From the NCBI GenBank assembly GCA_016713725.1, contig JADJOO010000022.1:1-27165 (forward strand): 27,165 nt of DNA, given 5' to 3'. The position numbers were made by a program, and so were the translations under genes. Positions 8,914 through 18,738 of this stretch are shown here, one piece after another; the stretch's first letter is position 1; each line of letters starts with the position of its first letter. Source of the stretch: Pseudomonadota bacterium (GTDB taxonomy: Bacteria > Pseudomonadota > Gammaproteobacteria > Steroidobacterales > Steroidobacteraceae). A model generated the notes under the pieces. That model was not told the origin of the DNA and made no database searches. It worked only from the letters and a program-made list of their open reading frames with translations.

Positions 8914-9271
8914 AGACTGTTTACTCCCTGGTGAAAGGTGATCCGGCAGAACCGGTAGCCGCCTCGGTCGCGCTTCTGCGCGCTTCCCGTGCACCTTTCG
9001 GTGCGATCCTCTGCGCAAGCGACTCCGCGGGCGACAATAGGGCACGCCAGCGTGGGTCGCTGGCTTCTACAGCGCCTACCGCTGTGCCCGACGACAGCGA
9101 ACGACTCGGCTGCGAACGGCATGCGCCGGCCTTGTACCCCGGAATGCACGGGGTCGATCGCCGCTCGAAGGCCTGCCAGCCCTGCAACGCGGCAGGCTCA
9201 TCGGCCTCTTCCGGGCCCGCACGCCGCGCGCTCGGCGCGTCATGCGGGCCCCCTTCGGCCTGTGCCTACAG
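8914..9271. other. Intergenic region between SDR and TonB receptor
   Basis: 358 bases with no recognisable gene; short frames here match nothing I know. Near the receptor end are two hairpins: GCCTGCC/GGCAGGC (9171-9177 with 9191-9197) and the 9-bp GGGCCCGCA/TGCGGGCCC listed separately. The SDR promoter presumably also lies here. Confidence 0.5.
9213..9251 (-). terminator. Hairpin downstream of the TonB-dependent receptor
   Basis: A perfect 9-bp inverted repeat, GGGCCCGCA (9213-9221) with TGCGGGCCC (9243-9251), ends 20 bases past the receptor stop. Its GC-rich loop can pair further. No T run follows on the minus strand, so this may be a non-canonical terminator or an mRNA 3'-end stabiliser. 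Confidence 0.45.
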
Positions 9272-11554
9272 CTAGAAGCTGACCCGTAGATCCACTCCGT
9301 AGCGTGGCCCGGGCATGATGCTGAGGACATCGAAGAACGATATATCGCTACCTGCGATGACGATCGTCTCGTCCAGGATGTTCTTGCCCCACAGGGACAG
9401 GCTCCAGCGGTCGCTGGGTGGCCGATACGTGATGTTGGCGCTCAGATCGATAGAGCTCGGGGCATACAGCGTATTCGCGTCGTTGGTGGCAAAACTGTCT
9501 CGGTAGCTGCCCGCCAAGCGGTACGAAATCACACCGCTATTGCTCAGCGGCTGATCCAGCGTCAAGGCCAGCGCAGCCGTGGACCGCGGCGTCCTGGCCA
9601 GGTCGAACTGACTGGTCGTCAGTGCACCCAGGCCTGAGGCGGCTCGAGTTGCGTTGACCCCGTTCAACGCACTTGGGTCGAGTTCGTCATAGCCGCCGTC
9701 GAGGTACCCATAGCTGAGACCCACCGCGAAAACTTCGCTCACCAGCCAGTTCGCCTCGATCTCCAGGCCATCGACGGTCGCCATGCCGGAGTTTTCGATG
9801 CGCTGCGATCCGTCAGCCAGCAGCACCGTCCTCTGCAGGTCGTCGTAGACCGCCCTGAAGAGCGCGACATTGACCCGAAGCCGCTCGAACAGATCGCTCT
9901 TCACGCCCACCTCGTAGGAGTCGACGACTTCCTCGTCGTACGCCGGATCCACCGTAGCCGCCGCGTTTCGCAGGTTGTAGCCACCGCTGCGGAAGCCTCT
10001 CGAATAGCTTGCGTAGAACTGGACGTCATCCGAGACAAAGTACTGGGCGCTCAGCTCACCGCCAACGCTTGACCAGTCCTGGCTCCCGAGGATGCCGAAA
10101 TTGCACGCCGCGAAGTTGAGCGGATCGCAATTCGCCCCGAGCGACTGCTGCGTGCTCTTCTCCTCCGATGTGTAGCGCAGGCCGGCATTTAGAAGCCAGC
10201 GCTCCGAGGGCCCCCAGCTGACGCGACCGAACGCAGCCCAGGTCGAGTGATCAATGTCGCCGCCGAGTCCCTGCAGCAGAGGCGTCGGCCGCAGACCCGC
10301 AAGGATGTGCCGACCTTCCCTGTAGCTGACGTCTTGCGTGAAATAGTAGCCGCCGATGGTCGCCTCGATCGATTCACTCGAAAACGGGCGTCCCGACCAG
10401 CGGATCTCCTGCGACCACTGTTCGTTCTCAGGATCGAGAGCCACTTGGAAGATGTCGAGCGCGCCTCCATCGACCTCCACCAGGTTGAAGGCGTCTACCG
10501 CGCGATAGCCCGTGACCCAAGCCCATTGCCCCTTTGCCGTGTCATAGGTCGCGTCGATCGTGACGGACTTCGTGGTGAGCTCGTTGATGCCATTGTTGGA
10601 GTGTGAGACCTGCTTGTTGTCGTCGAAGTCTGGCAAACCGGCGTTTCCCGCGATGTTCTGGATGCCTTTGACCCCGAGCCCGTTCTCGCCATCGACTTCG
10701 CCGTACTCGGCGATGAGATCGATCGTCAGCTCCGGCGTCGGCACCCATCTCAGGCTGGGTCGCACGTAGAAGCTCTCACTCTCGCCGAGATCCTTCTTCA
10801 GTTTCACGTTCCGCCCGAGAACAACGGGAAAGATGGGCGCGATCGTATTGACGTTGTCGAAGTTGCCATCCGTCGACTGGTAAAAGAGTGCGACTTTCCC
10901 GGCGAGAGAGTTGCCGATCAGGGGCGCGGTGCCGGTGAACATGACATCCAACTGCCCGTTCGAGCCGACGGTGAGCTTCGCGTTTGCCGACGGGGCGAAG
11001 CTCGCGCGCTTGGTGCGCAACAGCAAGGCACCGGCCGTGACATTTCGACCGAACAGCGTGCCCTGCGGACCGCGCAGGATCTCCGCCGATTCGACATCAA
11101 ACATGTCGAGGTTGGCGCCGTTCAGCATTCCGAGCACGACGCCGTCCACGAAGATACCGACTGCCGGATCATCGGACGGGATGCTCGACTGCGTGCCTTG
11201 GCCTCGAATGTTCATATCCGGAACGTTGGGCGTGAACGAATTCGTGGCGAAGTAGACGTTAGGCACTGTGGCACCCAGATCCGTCACTGACTCTACGCTG
11301 GCTACTTCCAGCATTTCGCTAGTGAACGCCGTCACCGCAAGTGGAATGCGCTGCAGGTCCTGGCCCTCGGCGCGCTTCTGCGCCGTAACTATGACCTCCT
11401 CCAGCATGACTCCCGCCGAGCCGCGGGGCTTGTCGTCCGCTTCAGACGTTGGTTGCTGCGCACTGACCGACGCGGCACTCGCGGCGATGGCGCTACTGAC
11501 GGCCCAGGCCAGTAGTTTGGACTGGAGTCTGACTCCCCGTAGATAGACTTTCAC
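9272..11554 (-). CDS. TonB-dependent outer-membrane receptor
   Basis: A 760-residue outer-membrane receptor, intact. Residues 1-32 form a signal peptide (basic start, then LLAWAVSSAIAASAASVSA, cut near SAQQ). A TonB-box-like EEVIVTA lies at residues 52-58. The plug domain follows, with RIPLAVTAFTSEML, VPNVYFATNSF, MNIRGQGTQ, VGIFVDGV and ILRGPQGTLFGRNVTAGAL. The rest is a beta-barrel with blocks such as YASYSRGFRSGGYN and SYEVGVKSDLF. It ends in RVSF with the terminal aromatic residue needed for barrel insertion. This plug wording is common in receptors of catabolic proteobacteria for carbon compounds rather than only siderophores. The start is GTG at 11554 behind a strong GAGGGGGGA site. The ligand is unknown; the catabolic neighbours suggest the pathway substrate. 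Confidence 0.95.
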   Translation of the reverse strand: MKVYLRGVRLQSKLLAWAVSSAIAASAASVSAQQPTSEADDKPRGSAGVMLEEVIVTAQKRAEGQDLQRIPLAVTAFTSEMLEVASVESVTDLGATVPNVYFATNSFTPNVPDMNIRGQGTQSSIPSDDPAVGIFVDGVVLGMLNGANLDMFDVESAEILRGPQGTLFGRNVTAGALLLRTKRASFAPSANAKLTVGSNGQLDVMFTGTAPLIGNSLAGKVALFYQSTDGNFDNVNTIAPIFPVVLGRNVKLKKDLGESESFYVRPSLRWVPTPELTIDLIAEYGEVDGENGLGVKGIQNIAGNAGLPDFDDNKQVSHSNNGINELTTKSVTIDATYDTAKGQWAWVTGYRAVDAFNLVEVDGGALDIFQVALDPENEQWSQEIRWSGRPFSSESIEATIGGYYFTQDVSYREGRHILAGLRPTPLLQGLGGDIDHSTWAAFGRVSWGPSERWLLNAGLRYTSEEKSTQQSLGANCDPLNFAACNFGILGSQDWSSVGGELSAQYFVSDDVQFYASYSRGFRSGGYNLRNAAATVDPAYDEEVVDSYEVGVKSDLFERLRVNVALFRAVYDDLQRTVLLADGSQRIENSGMATVDGLEIEANWLVSEVFAVGLSYGYLDGGYDELDPSALNGVNATRAASGLGALTTSQFDLARTPRSTAALALTLDQPLSNSGVISYRLAGSYRDSFATNDANTLYAPSSIDLSANITYRPPSDRWSLSLWGKNILDETIVIAGSDISFFDVLSIMPGPRYGVDLRVSF

Positions 11555-11698
11555 GTTTGATTCCCCCCTCTAAGCTGCGAAGCTCCCCTCGGAGCGGTGC
11601 CGGCGCGATGCCGAAGGCGCTGCCTGGCAAATGACGCAGCACCACTTCAGCGACTATCCAATATCGCCCCTAACCCTCGCAAGGCACGTTGATTCACT

Positions 11699-11712
11699 AA
11701 CACATACATGTA
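11699..11712. promoter_or_regulatory. Candidate operator A upstream of the receptor
   Basis: AACACATACATGTA, with the self-complementary core TACATGTA, lies 145 bases before the receptor start. It shares CACRTACATGT with site B in the thiolase/MFS promoter region (16013-16024). A shared transcription-factor site is inference from this resemblance only. Confidence 0.3.
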
Positions 11713-12263
11713 GCTGCGAGTTCACGCCAACGATTGCCTCGGCCGGCCACTCGCCGTCATGCCCACCCCCGTGATCGTGCGACCCACATCAAGCTTCGGT
11801 GCGGGTTGGTCGCGCACTCATCGTGAGCACGGGCTGGATCTTCCGAAAGTTCGTTCGCGCGGAATTTCATGCGCGCGCACCGTCACCATGGAAGTGACGA
11901 CTGGCTGCGCGCGTGAAGAAACCATAGCTTTACGCGCAGCATGTTCCGTCGAGGCAGCTGCTCGGACAACGACGGCGCAGGCGCGTTCTTGAGGAACTTC
12001 TAGCGAGAGCACATTCAGTGACAGATCCACAAGAAGCGATCGCTCGTGACGCGATCGCGGAGGACATCGACGCGCCTGACACTCCGCACGACAGCACAGT
12101 CACATGGGCGGCGTCAGCCCGGATGCCATTGAAGGCGCCGGATTCAGGCGTTGTGGTGTCCACAGACTGATGGCAAATCCAGCCGTCGTGTCGCTTGAGA
12201 GTCACTCGGCCGCTCGCACTGAAGAGCCGCAGCCTCTCAGAGAGATTCCCGAAGGGGGCATCC

Positions 12264-12275
12264 AACACGTGTGTG
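12264..12275. promoter_or_regulatory. Candidate operator-like site D
   Basis: AACACGTGTGTG differs by one base from site C (AACACGTATGTG, 18950-18961). It lies in the gene-free stretch about 240 bases past the fadJ stop and 710 bases from the receptor start, so no promoter is obviously served. It may be chance. Confidence 0.2.
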
Positions 12276-12512
12276 CCGGCCCGCGGGCTACGCTGCCGTG
12301 CGTACGGCCCGACACCGCGCCGACGAACGGCCAACGATGACCGGGGGCCCGCCCGAGGTCCCAGAGGCCCGAAGCCAGTACAGGCGACGCGCGGTCACCG
12401 TGGACGCATTCGCCTTGGTGCGCGGCGGGCTCGGGTCCGCGTACTCATACGCGAGCCGCCCTTCGGCAGGCACGACGTCACTACCAGTCGGTGCCAAATT
12501 CGGCTGCACCCA

Positions 12513-14677
12513 TCACCAGTTGGCGAGGGGTGCCGCCATCGCAGCGTCCACCTGGAATCGTGGTCCATAGCGTCCCGTCAGGCGATACGCTTCAGCCTCG
12601 AACTGCTTCCGGCCCAGGTCCGGATGTGAGTGATCGGCCCCCCGGTCCAAGCAGGAAAGCCCCAGCCGAGAATCGCCGCGAGATCCGCCGACTCGACGTC
12701 CCTCACGATGCCCTCGGCCAAGCAACGCAGGGCCGGAAGCAGCTGCGAATACACCAGCCGGCTCTCCACATCCTCGACACTGGGCTGCGTCGGCATCCAC
12801 GGAAAATGTTCGCGTAGCGCCGGCCAGATCCTCTTGGCCGCCTTTTCCGGGTACTCGTAGAAGCCCCCGCCCCCACGCCGGCCCTGACGGCCAAGCTCTC
12901 GGACCATCTTCTCGAGCATCGCTTCGTGTCCGAGTGGAACATAGGCGTCCCCAAGATCCCGACGGGTCGTTTCCATCAGCTGGTAGTTCAACGTTAGAGC
13001 CGTCTCATCGATCAGCGCAAGCGGCCCGATCGGCATGCCGAACTGCAACGCTGCATTTTCGATCAGGGCTGGGTTGACTCCCTCGCTCACCATCCTCATC
13101 GCCTCGGCCAGATAGACCGGCATGATCCTATTCGTGTAGAAGCCGCGCACATCGCTGACGATGATCGGCGTTTTCTTGATACGCCCCACATAATCGAGTG
13201 CTGCAGCCACCACATCCGTGTCAGCGGCACCCGGGATGACCTCGACGAGAGACATGCGATCCACCGGAGAGAAGAAGTGAAGCCCAAGAAACCTCTCGGG
13301 GCGGGCGGTGTGGGCGGCGAGCTGCCGGATCGGTAGCGTGGAGGTGTTGGACGGGAAGATTGCATCAGGCCGCAGGTGTGGATGGATGTCGCGGATCACC
13401 TGCGCCTTGATATTGGAGTCTTCATAGACTGCCTCGATCACTAGATCGGCGTCGCCGAGCTTCGCGAGATCGGAGATCGGTGCGATGCGGCTGTTCACGA
13501 CATCTAGAGCCGTCGGCTCGAGGGCCCCGCGCTTCACGCGCTCGGCGACACGCTGCACGATGCCGTCCTTGCCCCGCTCCGCCAGGGCCTGCTCACGATC
13601 GAGCAGCATCACGTTCATGCCGGACATTGCGCTCACCAACGCGATGCCTGAACCCATGAGACCTGCGCCCACGACTCCGACGGTCCGAATCGCCTGGCGC
13701 GGCGCGCCGTCGGCAGGCGGAACGCCGGATCGCAGTCGCTTCCGGCCCACGAACAAGGTGCCGATCATGTTGCGCGGTACCGCGGTGCGCATAAGCGACT
13801 TGAACGACTTGGCGTCGAACGCGAGTGCCCCGTCAAGGGGCAGGATCATGCCTTGATAAAGGCAGGACAGGATCGCCCGGACCGCCGGCTGGTGCTGATT
13901 CCCGCCCGACTGGCGCTTGGCGTTCTCGGCCGTAAAGAACAACACCGCCCGACTGTCGAACGGGCCGGCGCCCCCGGGGATCTCATACCCGGCGCGATCC
14001 CACGGCTGCACCGCCTGGGTGTTCGCCTTGACCCAGCGCTGGGCAGCCGCACGCGCCGCTTCCGCCGGAACGACCTCGTTCACCAGTCCGTACTTCAGCG
14101 CCTGTTGTGCACTGACCTGACGTCCATCGAGACAAAGGTCGGCCGCGACCTTCAGCCCCGACAGCCGCAGCACTCGCTGCAGCCCACCCGCACCTGGCAG
14201 CAACCCGAGCTGGACCTCCGGGAGTCCCAGTGCGACACCACGACCATCGGCCGCCACGCGGTAGTGGCACGCCAGCGCGAGCTCCAGGCCCCCACCCAGC
14301 GCCAGGCCCTCGATCGCCACCGCCACCGGCTTCGCCGCGCTCTTGCCTCGTAGCAGATCCGCCGCAGGCCGCCCGCCGCTCTCCAGGGCTCGCAAGCTGG
14401 CGGACAGGCGCGCAATCACTTGGTCGAGCGGATCCGCGTGGCCCTCGTTTCCCTCGAGCAGCAGATCGATATCCGCGCCGGTGTGGAAGGCGTTCGGCTT
14501 GCCCGAAACGATGACGGCGCCGCGCACTTCCGGATCGGCAATGAAGCGCTCCACCCAGTGCCCGAACTCGTCGATCAGCGCCCCGTTCCAGACGTTCATG
14601 GAACGCCCCGGGACGTCGATACTGACGGTGGCGATGCGGTCCGCGTCCAGATCAATCTTCAGCGTGCTGTATTCCAT
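12513..14677 (-). CDS. FadJ-like enoyl-CoA hydratase/3-hydroxyacyl-CoA dehydrogenase (one frameshift)
   Basis: Multifunctional beta-oxidation protein that hydrates 2-enoyl-CoA and oxidises 3-hydroxyacyl-CoA with NAD. Residues 1-200 are the crotonase domain: FHTGADIDLL (oxyanion hole), GGGLELALACHYRVA with Glu132, and LPEVQLGLLPGAGG with Glu154, the two catalytic glutamates. From about 330 comes the NAD domain, with GAGLMGSG at 337-344, then SNTSTLPI and LGLHFFSPVDRM with catalytic His467. FYTNRIM starts the C-terminal dehydrogenase repeats. The frame breaks near 12615 after ITHIRTWAG. In the next frame the protein goes on as RKQFEAEAYRLTGRYGPRFQ to a stop at 12513, giving about 722 codons, the normal family length. 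It lies 18 bases behind thiolase, so the two form the usual beta and alpha pair of an oxidation complex. RBS and start (MEYSTLKIDL) are clear. Confidence 0.93.
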
Positions 14678-14695
14678 TCGCCTTATCCTGCTCGA

Positions 14696-15907
14696 TCAGC
14701 CGAGCCGCTCAATGATGGTTGCGACGCCCATGCCGCCGCCGACGCACAGTGTGACGAGACCGAGCGACTTGCCGCGGCGCTCCAATTCATCGAGCACCGT
14801 CCCCACCAGCATCGCACCCGTGGCACCGGTGGGGTGCCCCATGGCGATGGCACCGCCGTTCACATTGATCTCGTCCAAGGGGAGCTCCATGGCTTGTGCA
14901 AACCGCAGCACAACGGAGGCGAATGCTTCGTTCACCTCCCACAAGTCGATATCGCTCTTGCTCAGCTTGGCGATCGCGAGGGCTTTTTTCGCTGCCAACT
15001 CGGGCGCCGTCAGCATGATGGTTGGCTCGGAGCCAACGCTGGCCATCGCGCGAATCCGCGCCCTCGGTTTGAGTCCGGACTGATGGCCGGCGCGCGCCGT
15101 CCCGATCAACACCGCAGATGCGCCATCTGCGATCCCCGACGAGTTACCCGCGTGATGCACGTGCTGTATCGCAGCGAGTTCCGGGTACTTCTGGAATGCC
15201 ACAGCGTCGAATCCGCCATCGCGCCCCATGGACTCGAAGGCCGGCCTCAGCGCTGCCATTGTCTCGAGATCACTGGTTTCCCTCACGAGTTCGTCCCGCG
15301 TCAGCATCACCTGGTCAAGAATGTCAGTGACCGGAATGATCGAGCGTTCGAAGCGACCCTCGCGCCAAGCGGACGCCGCGCGACGGTGGCTCTCACAGGC
15401 AAACTCATCGCAGGCTTGCCGCGAGAAGCCGTAGCGGGTCGCGATCAAGTCCGCCGAGATGCCCTGCGGAATGTATCGCGCCTTGAACGCGATCTCCGGG
15501 TCCATCGACCACGGCCCCCCGTCGGCACCCAGCGGCACGCGCGACATCGACTCGACGCCGCCGCCGATGCCCAGCGCGATCTCGCCGCTGATCACCTTCG
15601 CGGCGATGATGTTTACGGCTTCGAGTGCCGATCCGCAGAAGCGATTTACGTGAAGCGCGGCAGTCGCGTTGGGCAGATCCGCATGAAACAGCGCCGAGCG
15701 GGCGATCAACCCTCCCTGCTCCCCGGCCGCGGACACGCAGCCCAATGCCACGTCTTCGACCTGCGCGGCATTGGGTACATTTCGGTGAACGATCTCCCTG
15801 AGCACCTGGCTGGCAAGGCGCACCGGCGTCACCTCGTGAATCGACCCTGTGCTCTTGCCCCGCCCGCGTGGCGTCCTCAGAGCATCGAAGATGAGCGCTT
15901 CTGTCAT
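14696..15907 (-). CDS. Acetyl-CoA acyltransferase (thiolase)
   Basis: 403-residue thiolase that cleaves 3-oxoacyl-CoA with CoA. The nucleophile Cys91 lies in NRFCGSALEAV. NEAFA is at 326-330. His358 lies in GGAIAMGHPTGATG, and Cys388 in TLCVGGGMG; together they complete the active site. The covering-loop region is typical of degradative FadA/FadI enzymes. ATG at 15907 (MTEALIFDALRTPRGRG) is preferred to the longer upstream frame because the family starts here and AGGAAAA precedes it. It is the first gene of a two-gene operon with the FadJ-like protein, and its promoter faces that of the MFS transporter. The chain is intact. Confidence 0.95.
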   Translation of the reverse strand: MTEALIFDALRTPRGRGKSTGSIHEVTPVRLASQVLREIVHRNVPNAAQVEDVALGCVSAAGEQGGLIARSALFHADLPNATAALHVNRFCGSALEAVNIIAAKVISGEIALGIGGGVESMSRVPLGADGGPWSMDPEIAFKARYIPQGISADLIATRYGFSRQACDEFACESHRRAASAWREGRFERSIIPVTDILDQVMLTRDELVRETSDLETMAALRPAFESMGRDGGFDAVAFQKYPELAAIQHVHHAGNSSGIADGASAVLIGTARAGHQSGLKPRARIRAMASVGSEPTIMLTAPELAAKKALAIAKLSKSDIDLWEVNEAFASVVLRFAQAMELPLDEINVNGGAIAMGHPTGATGAMLVGTVLDELERRGKSLGLVTLCVGGGMGVATIIERLG

Positions 15908-16012
15908 GTTGCGTTTTCCTACTAATGCACGGATACCGCCATCGCGTTCGCTGCGGCGGGACGGGAATCCTAGTAGGTCAGCTGCGCGCCGTATATCGAC
16001 TGAGGAAAACCG

Positions 16013-16024
16013 CACGTACATGTG
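16013..16024. promoter_or_regulatory. Candidate operator B between thiolase and MFS
   Basis: CACGTACATGTG, a near-palindrome, lies in the 281-base divergent region, 106 bases before the thiolase start and 165 before the MFS start. It shares CACRTACATGT with site A and the half-sites CACGTA and TGTG with site C. The protein that might bind it is unknown. Confidence 0.3.
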
Positions 16025-16188
16025 AAGCGACGCCGTACTCGCGCACGCGCGCGAGAACGGCCGCAGAATTGCGATACATCGGGGTGCTCGCGCCCTTGTC
16101 GTCGTTCAGTAGCGCCTGCGTACGACGACAGCGCGCTTGCGTGTTGTGGCGCAACGTTCGCAGTGATCGAAATTCGCCGGGGTGCGCC

Positions 16189-17469
16189 ATGACTACCGAA
16201 ATCGACCGATCGAGTGTTGTCAGATCACGCTATCTGGTGCTCGCGCTTCTCACGGGCGCTTACGCGCTAAGCGTCATCGATCGCGGCATCATCAGCGTCG
16301 TCCTGACGGACGTTCAACGTGAGTTCGCCCTGAGCGACACCCAGCTTGCGCTGCTGGGAGGCACGGCCTTCGCTCTTTTCTATGCCACGCTGGGAATTCC
16401 CATCGCCCGCCTCGCCGATCGATCGAATCGACGCATCGTCCTCACCGCCTCAGTCATCGTGTGGAGCGCGGCCACCGCGCTGTCAGGTGTCGCCGTCGGG
16501 TTCTGGTCGCTCTTTCTGGCGCGTGTCATCGTGGGGGCGGGAGAGGCCGGATGCACGCCGACGAGCCACTCGCTCATTACCGACTACTTTGGCAAGCGGG
16601 AACTTGCGCGAGCCTTGGGCGTCTACTCGGCCGGTGCCATCGTCGGAATGCTATCGGGCTTCCTGCTCGGAAGTATGCTCGCACAGCACTTCGGCTGGCG
16701 AACGGTGTTCATCGCGCTCGGCCTCCCTGGCGTCGTGTTCGGTGCGATAGTCCTTTTTTTCGTTCGTGATCCGCGACACGATAACTCGGACGCGACATCG
16801 GCGCCGACGCGACTCGACGTCCCGCTCAAAGAGAGCATGGGCGACTTGCTCCGCAATCCCATCTATCGAGCAGCCCTCTTCGGCCACGGCTTCTCGCTGG
16901 TGTGCTTCTATGCGCTGTTTGTCTGGATCTATCCGCTCGTCGAACGCAGCTTCAGCCTCAGCAAGACGGAAATCGGGCAGTACACCGCCCTAGCGCTGCT
17001 ATTCGGTGCGATACCAGGCATGGTCCTCGGAGGGCTGCTGACCGATAGGATGGCGACGCGCGACATCCGGTGGCGCGGCCGACTCCCGGCCCTCTGGGTG
17101 CTGGCCTCGACGCCCCTTTTCTATGCCACGCTCGCTGCCGACACCGCCACTCTCTTATTTACTTGCTTCGGTCTGTTCGCATTCTGCATCAACATGCATC
17201 ACGCGGCGGCCTTCTCCATCGTGCAGATCGCCGCCAAGGACCACCAGCGGGCGCTGGCTGTGGCGATGGTCCTGCTGGTATCCAACCTGCTCGGCTACGC
17301 CGCGCTCCCGGTAGCAGCCGGGTACCTCAGCGACACCGTCTTCCGCGACATGGGCGCCGATTCGATCCGCTACGGACTTGCCGTCGTCGGCCTCTCCTCG
17401 CTGATCGGCGTCGGCTTCTTCCTGCTCGCAGCGCGTGCCCTGGGGAAGCGGCACGTTGCCGCCGGATAG
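16189..17469 (+). CDS. MFS transporter, spinster-like
   Basis: 426-residue inner-membrane carrier with about twelve hydrophobic segments. The first spans about residues 15-40 (YLVLALLTGAYALSVIDRGIIS). The MFS signature loop between segments 2 and 3 reads ARLADRSNRR (about 73-82), and RVIVGAGEAGCTP marks segment 4. A charged central loop at about 205-225 separates the two six-helix halves. The early IDRGIISVVL stretch and GEAGCTPTSHSLI resemble the spinster-like branch, often found beside aromatic, steroid or lipid catabolism genes. ATG at 16189 is chosen over the 88-codon upstream extension, which is Arg-rich and non-homologous; GGGG lies just upstream. The likely role is uptake of the pathway acid across the inner membrane after the TonB receptor. 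Intact. Confidence 0.92.
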   Translation: MTTEIDRSSVVRSRYLVLALLTGAYALSVIDRGIISVVLTDVQREFALSDTQLALLGGTAFALFYATLGIPIARLADRSNRRIVLTASVIVWSAATALSGVAVGFWSLFLARVIVGAGEAGCTPTSHSLITDYFGKRELARALGVYSAGAIVGMLSGFLLGSMLAQHFGWRTVFIALGLPGVVFGAIVLFFVRDPRHDNSDATSAPTRLDVPLKESMGDLLRNPIYRAALFGHGFSLVCFYALFVWIYPLVERSFSLSKTEIGQYTALALLFGAIPGMVLGGLLTDRMATRDIRWRGRLPALWVLASTPLFYATLAADTATLLFTCFGLFAFCINMHHAAAFSIVQIAAKDHQRALAVAMVLLVSNLLGYAALPVAAGYLSDTVFRDMGADSIRYGLAVVGLSSLIGVGFFLLAARALGKRHVAAG

Positions 17470-17536
17470 CATCGCAGCAGGGGCCGGAGATCCTCCGCCC
17501 GCGATCCGTCCCACGTGGCTCTGACGCCAGTCGCGC

Positions 17537-17557
17537 GCGCCGCCGTGCTGGCGGCGC
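17537..17557. terminator. Hairpin between convergent MFS and acyl-CoA dehydrogenase genes
   Basis: A perfect 8-bp GC stem, GCGCCGCC (17537-17544) with GGCGGCGC (17550-17557), around the loop GTGCT. It lies in the 118-base gap between two genes that end toward each other, the expected site of a two-way terminator. No T run is present on either strand. Confidence 0.5.
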
Positions 17558-17587
17558 ATCGCCGGTCCTCGCAATGCGGCCGATGCG

Positions 17588-18738
17588 CTACTTCGAATCC
17601 AGCGACCGGGCGATCAGATCCTTCATGATCTCATTGGTGCCGCCGTAGATCTTCTGCACTCGCGCGTCCGTGTAGAGCTCTGCGATGGGGTACTCCATCG
17701 TGTATCCGTAGCCGCCATGCAGCTGCAGGCATTCATCGACGATCTCGCATTGGGTCTGCGTCGCCCACCACTTCATCATCGCTGCACGGCTGCCGTCGTA
17801 AGTTCCGGCCAAGAACTCAGCTACCGCCTGGTCCACAAACGCGCGGAGCACCTCGACCTTGGTGGCCACTTCCGCAAGTTTGAAGCGCGTGTTCTGAAAG
17901 TCCATCAACCGTTTCTGGAACGCACGACGCCCCTTGACGTACTCGAGAGTGACCTCAAGCGCCCTCTCACAAGCCCCGAGTGCCATGAATCCTATGATGA
18001 GTCGCTCCCAGCTCAGCTGATGCATCAGTTGGTAGAATCCCTGTCCTCGACCCCTCCCAGCAAGTTCTCGGCTGGAACAGACAGCTCATCGAAGAACAGC
18101 TCGGACGTATCCTGCCGTTGCATGCCGAGCTTCTTGAGCTTGCGGCCCCGCCGGAAGCCGTCGTCAACCTCCTCGGTGTCGACCACGATGATCGAAATCC
18201 CTCGCGAGCCCGCGCCAGGGTCGGTCTTAGTTACCACACACAGCAGGTTCGCGGTCTGTCCATTGGTGATGAAGATTTTCGAACCGCTGATGCGGTAGGT
18301 GTCGCCCTGCTTTCGTGCGCGAGTCGAAATGCTCTTCATATCCGAGCCGCTACCAGGCTCAGTGATCGCGATGGCGCCGATCCGCTGGCCCGATACGAGC
18401 CCGGGGAGCCACCGCTTCTTCTGGTCCTCTGTCCCGTAGCCGAGAATGTAGTGAGCAGCAATGTTGTGCACGCCCAGCCCCCAACCCGTATCCCCGGTAC
18501 GGCTGTACTCGAGGAAGGCCACAGCATCGAACGTCCTGTCCAGGCCGCCGCCGCCGTAGCACTCGGGAATTGACGCGCCGAGGATCCCGACGTCCCCAGC
18601 CTTTCGCCAGAAGTCGCCCTCAACGTACCCTTGGGTCGTCCATCGCTCCATGCTTGCAGTCAGTTCACGGGACAGGAACTGTCGCACGGTATCTCCGTAC
18701 GCGACGTGATCCTCAGTCATCCAGGGCGCTTGCTTCAT
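17588..18738 (-). CDS. Acyl-CoA dehydrogenase (one frameshift)
   Basis: FAD enzyme that forms the 2,3 double bond in an acyl-CoA and passes electrons to ETF. The N-terminal helices run from MKQAPWMTEDH. GAIAITEPGSGSDM (about 121-134) is the first family signature. SGSKIFITNG and LKKLGMQRQDTSELFFD mark the central sheet. LHGGYGYTMEYPI and RVQKIYGGTNEIM mark the C-terminal helices. The usual medium-chain catalytic Glu in IYEGT is Gly here (IYGGT). A Glu is present instead in SWERLIIG near residue 244, the position used by isovaleryl-CoA and long-chain dehydrogenases. One G is missing near 18039-18041 (AGGGATTC for AGGGGATTC), so the gene is probably intact. ATG at 18738 has AAAGGA in front. It ends against the MFS gene, and its promoter faces the HpcH operon. 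The substrate is unknown. Confidence 0.93.

Larger units (their letters stand above)
11555..12512. other. Long region without recognisable genes
   Basis: 958 bases upstream of the receptor and downstream of fadJ. The frames here are low-complexity Arg/Ala/Pro-rich readings of GC-rich DNA and match no family I know. The receptor promoter must lie in the first part. Two palindrome-like sites, listed separately, occur at 11699-11712 and 12264-12275. A decayed gene cannot be excluded, given the error rate of this sequence. Confidence 0.5.

Noticed and set aside
11930..12334. 134-codon minus-strand open frame in the gene-free region
   Set aside because: Composition is what GC-rich DNA gives by chance, with no domain, no good ribosome-binding site and overlapping open frames on both strands.
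12195..12629. 144-codon plus-strand open frame reaching into fadJ
   Set aside because: Arg/Pro-rich and without recognisable homology. Its end overlaps the true fadJ C-terminus on the other strand.
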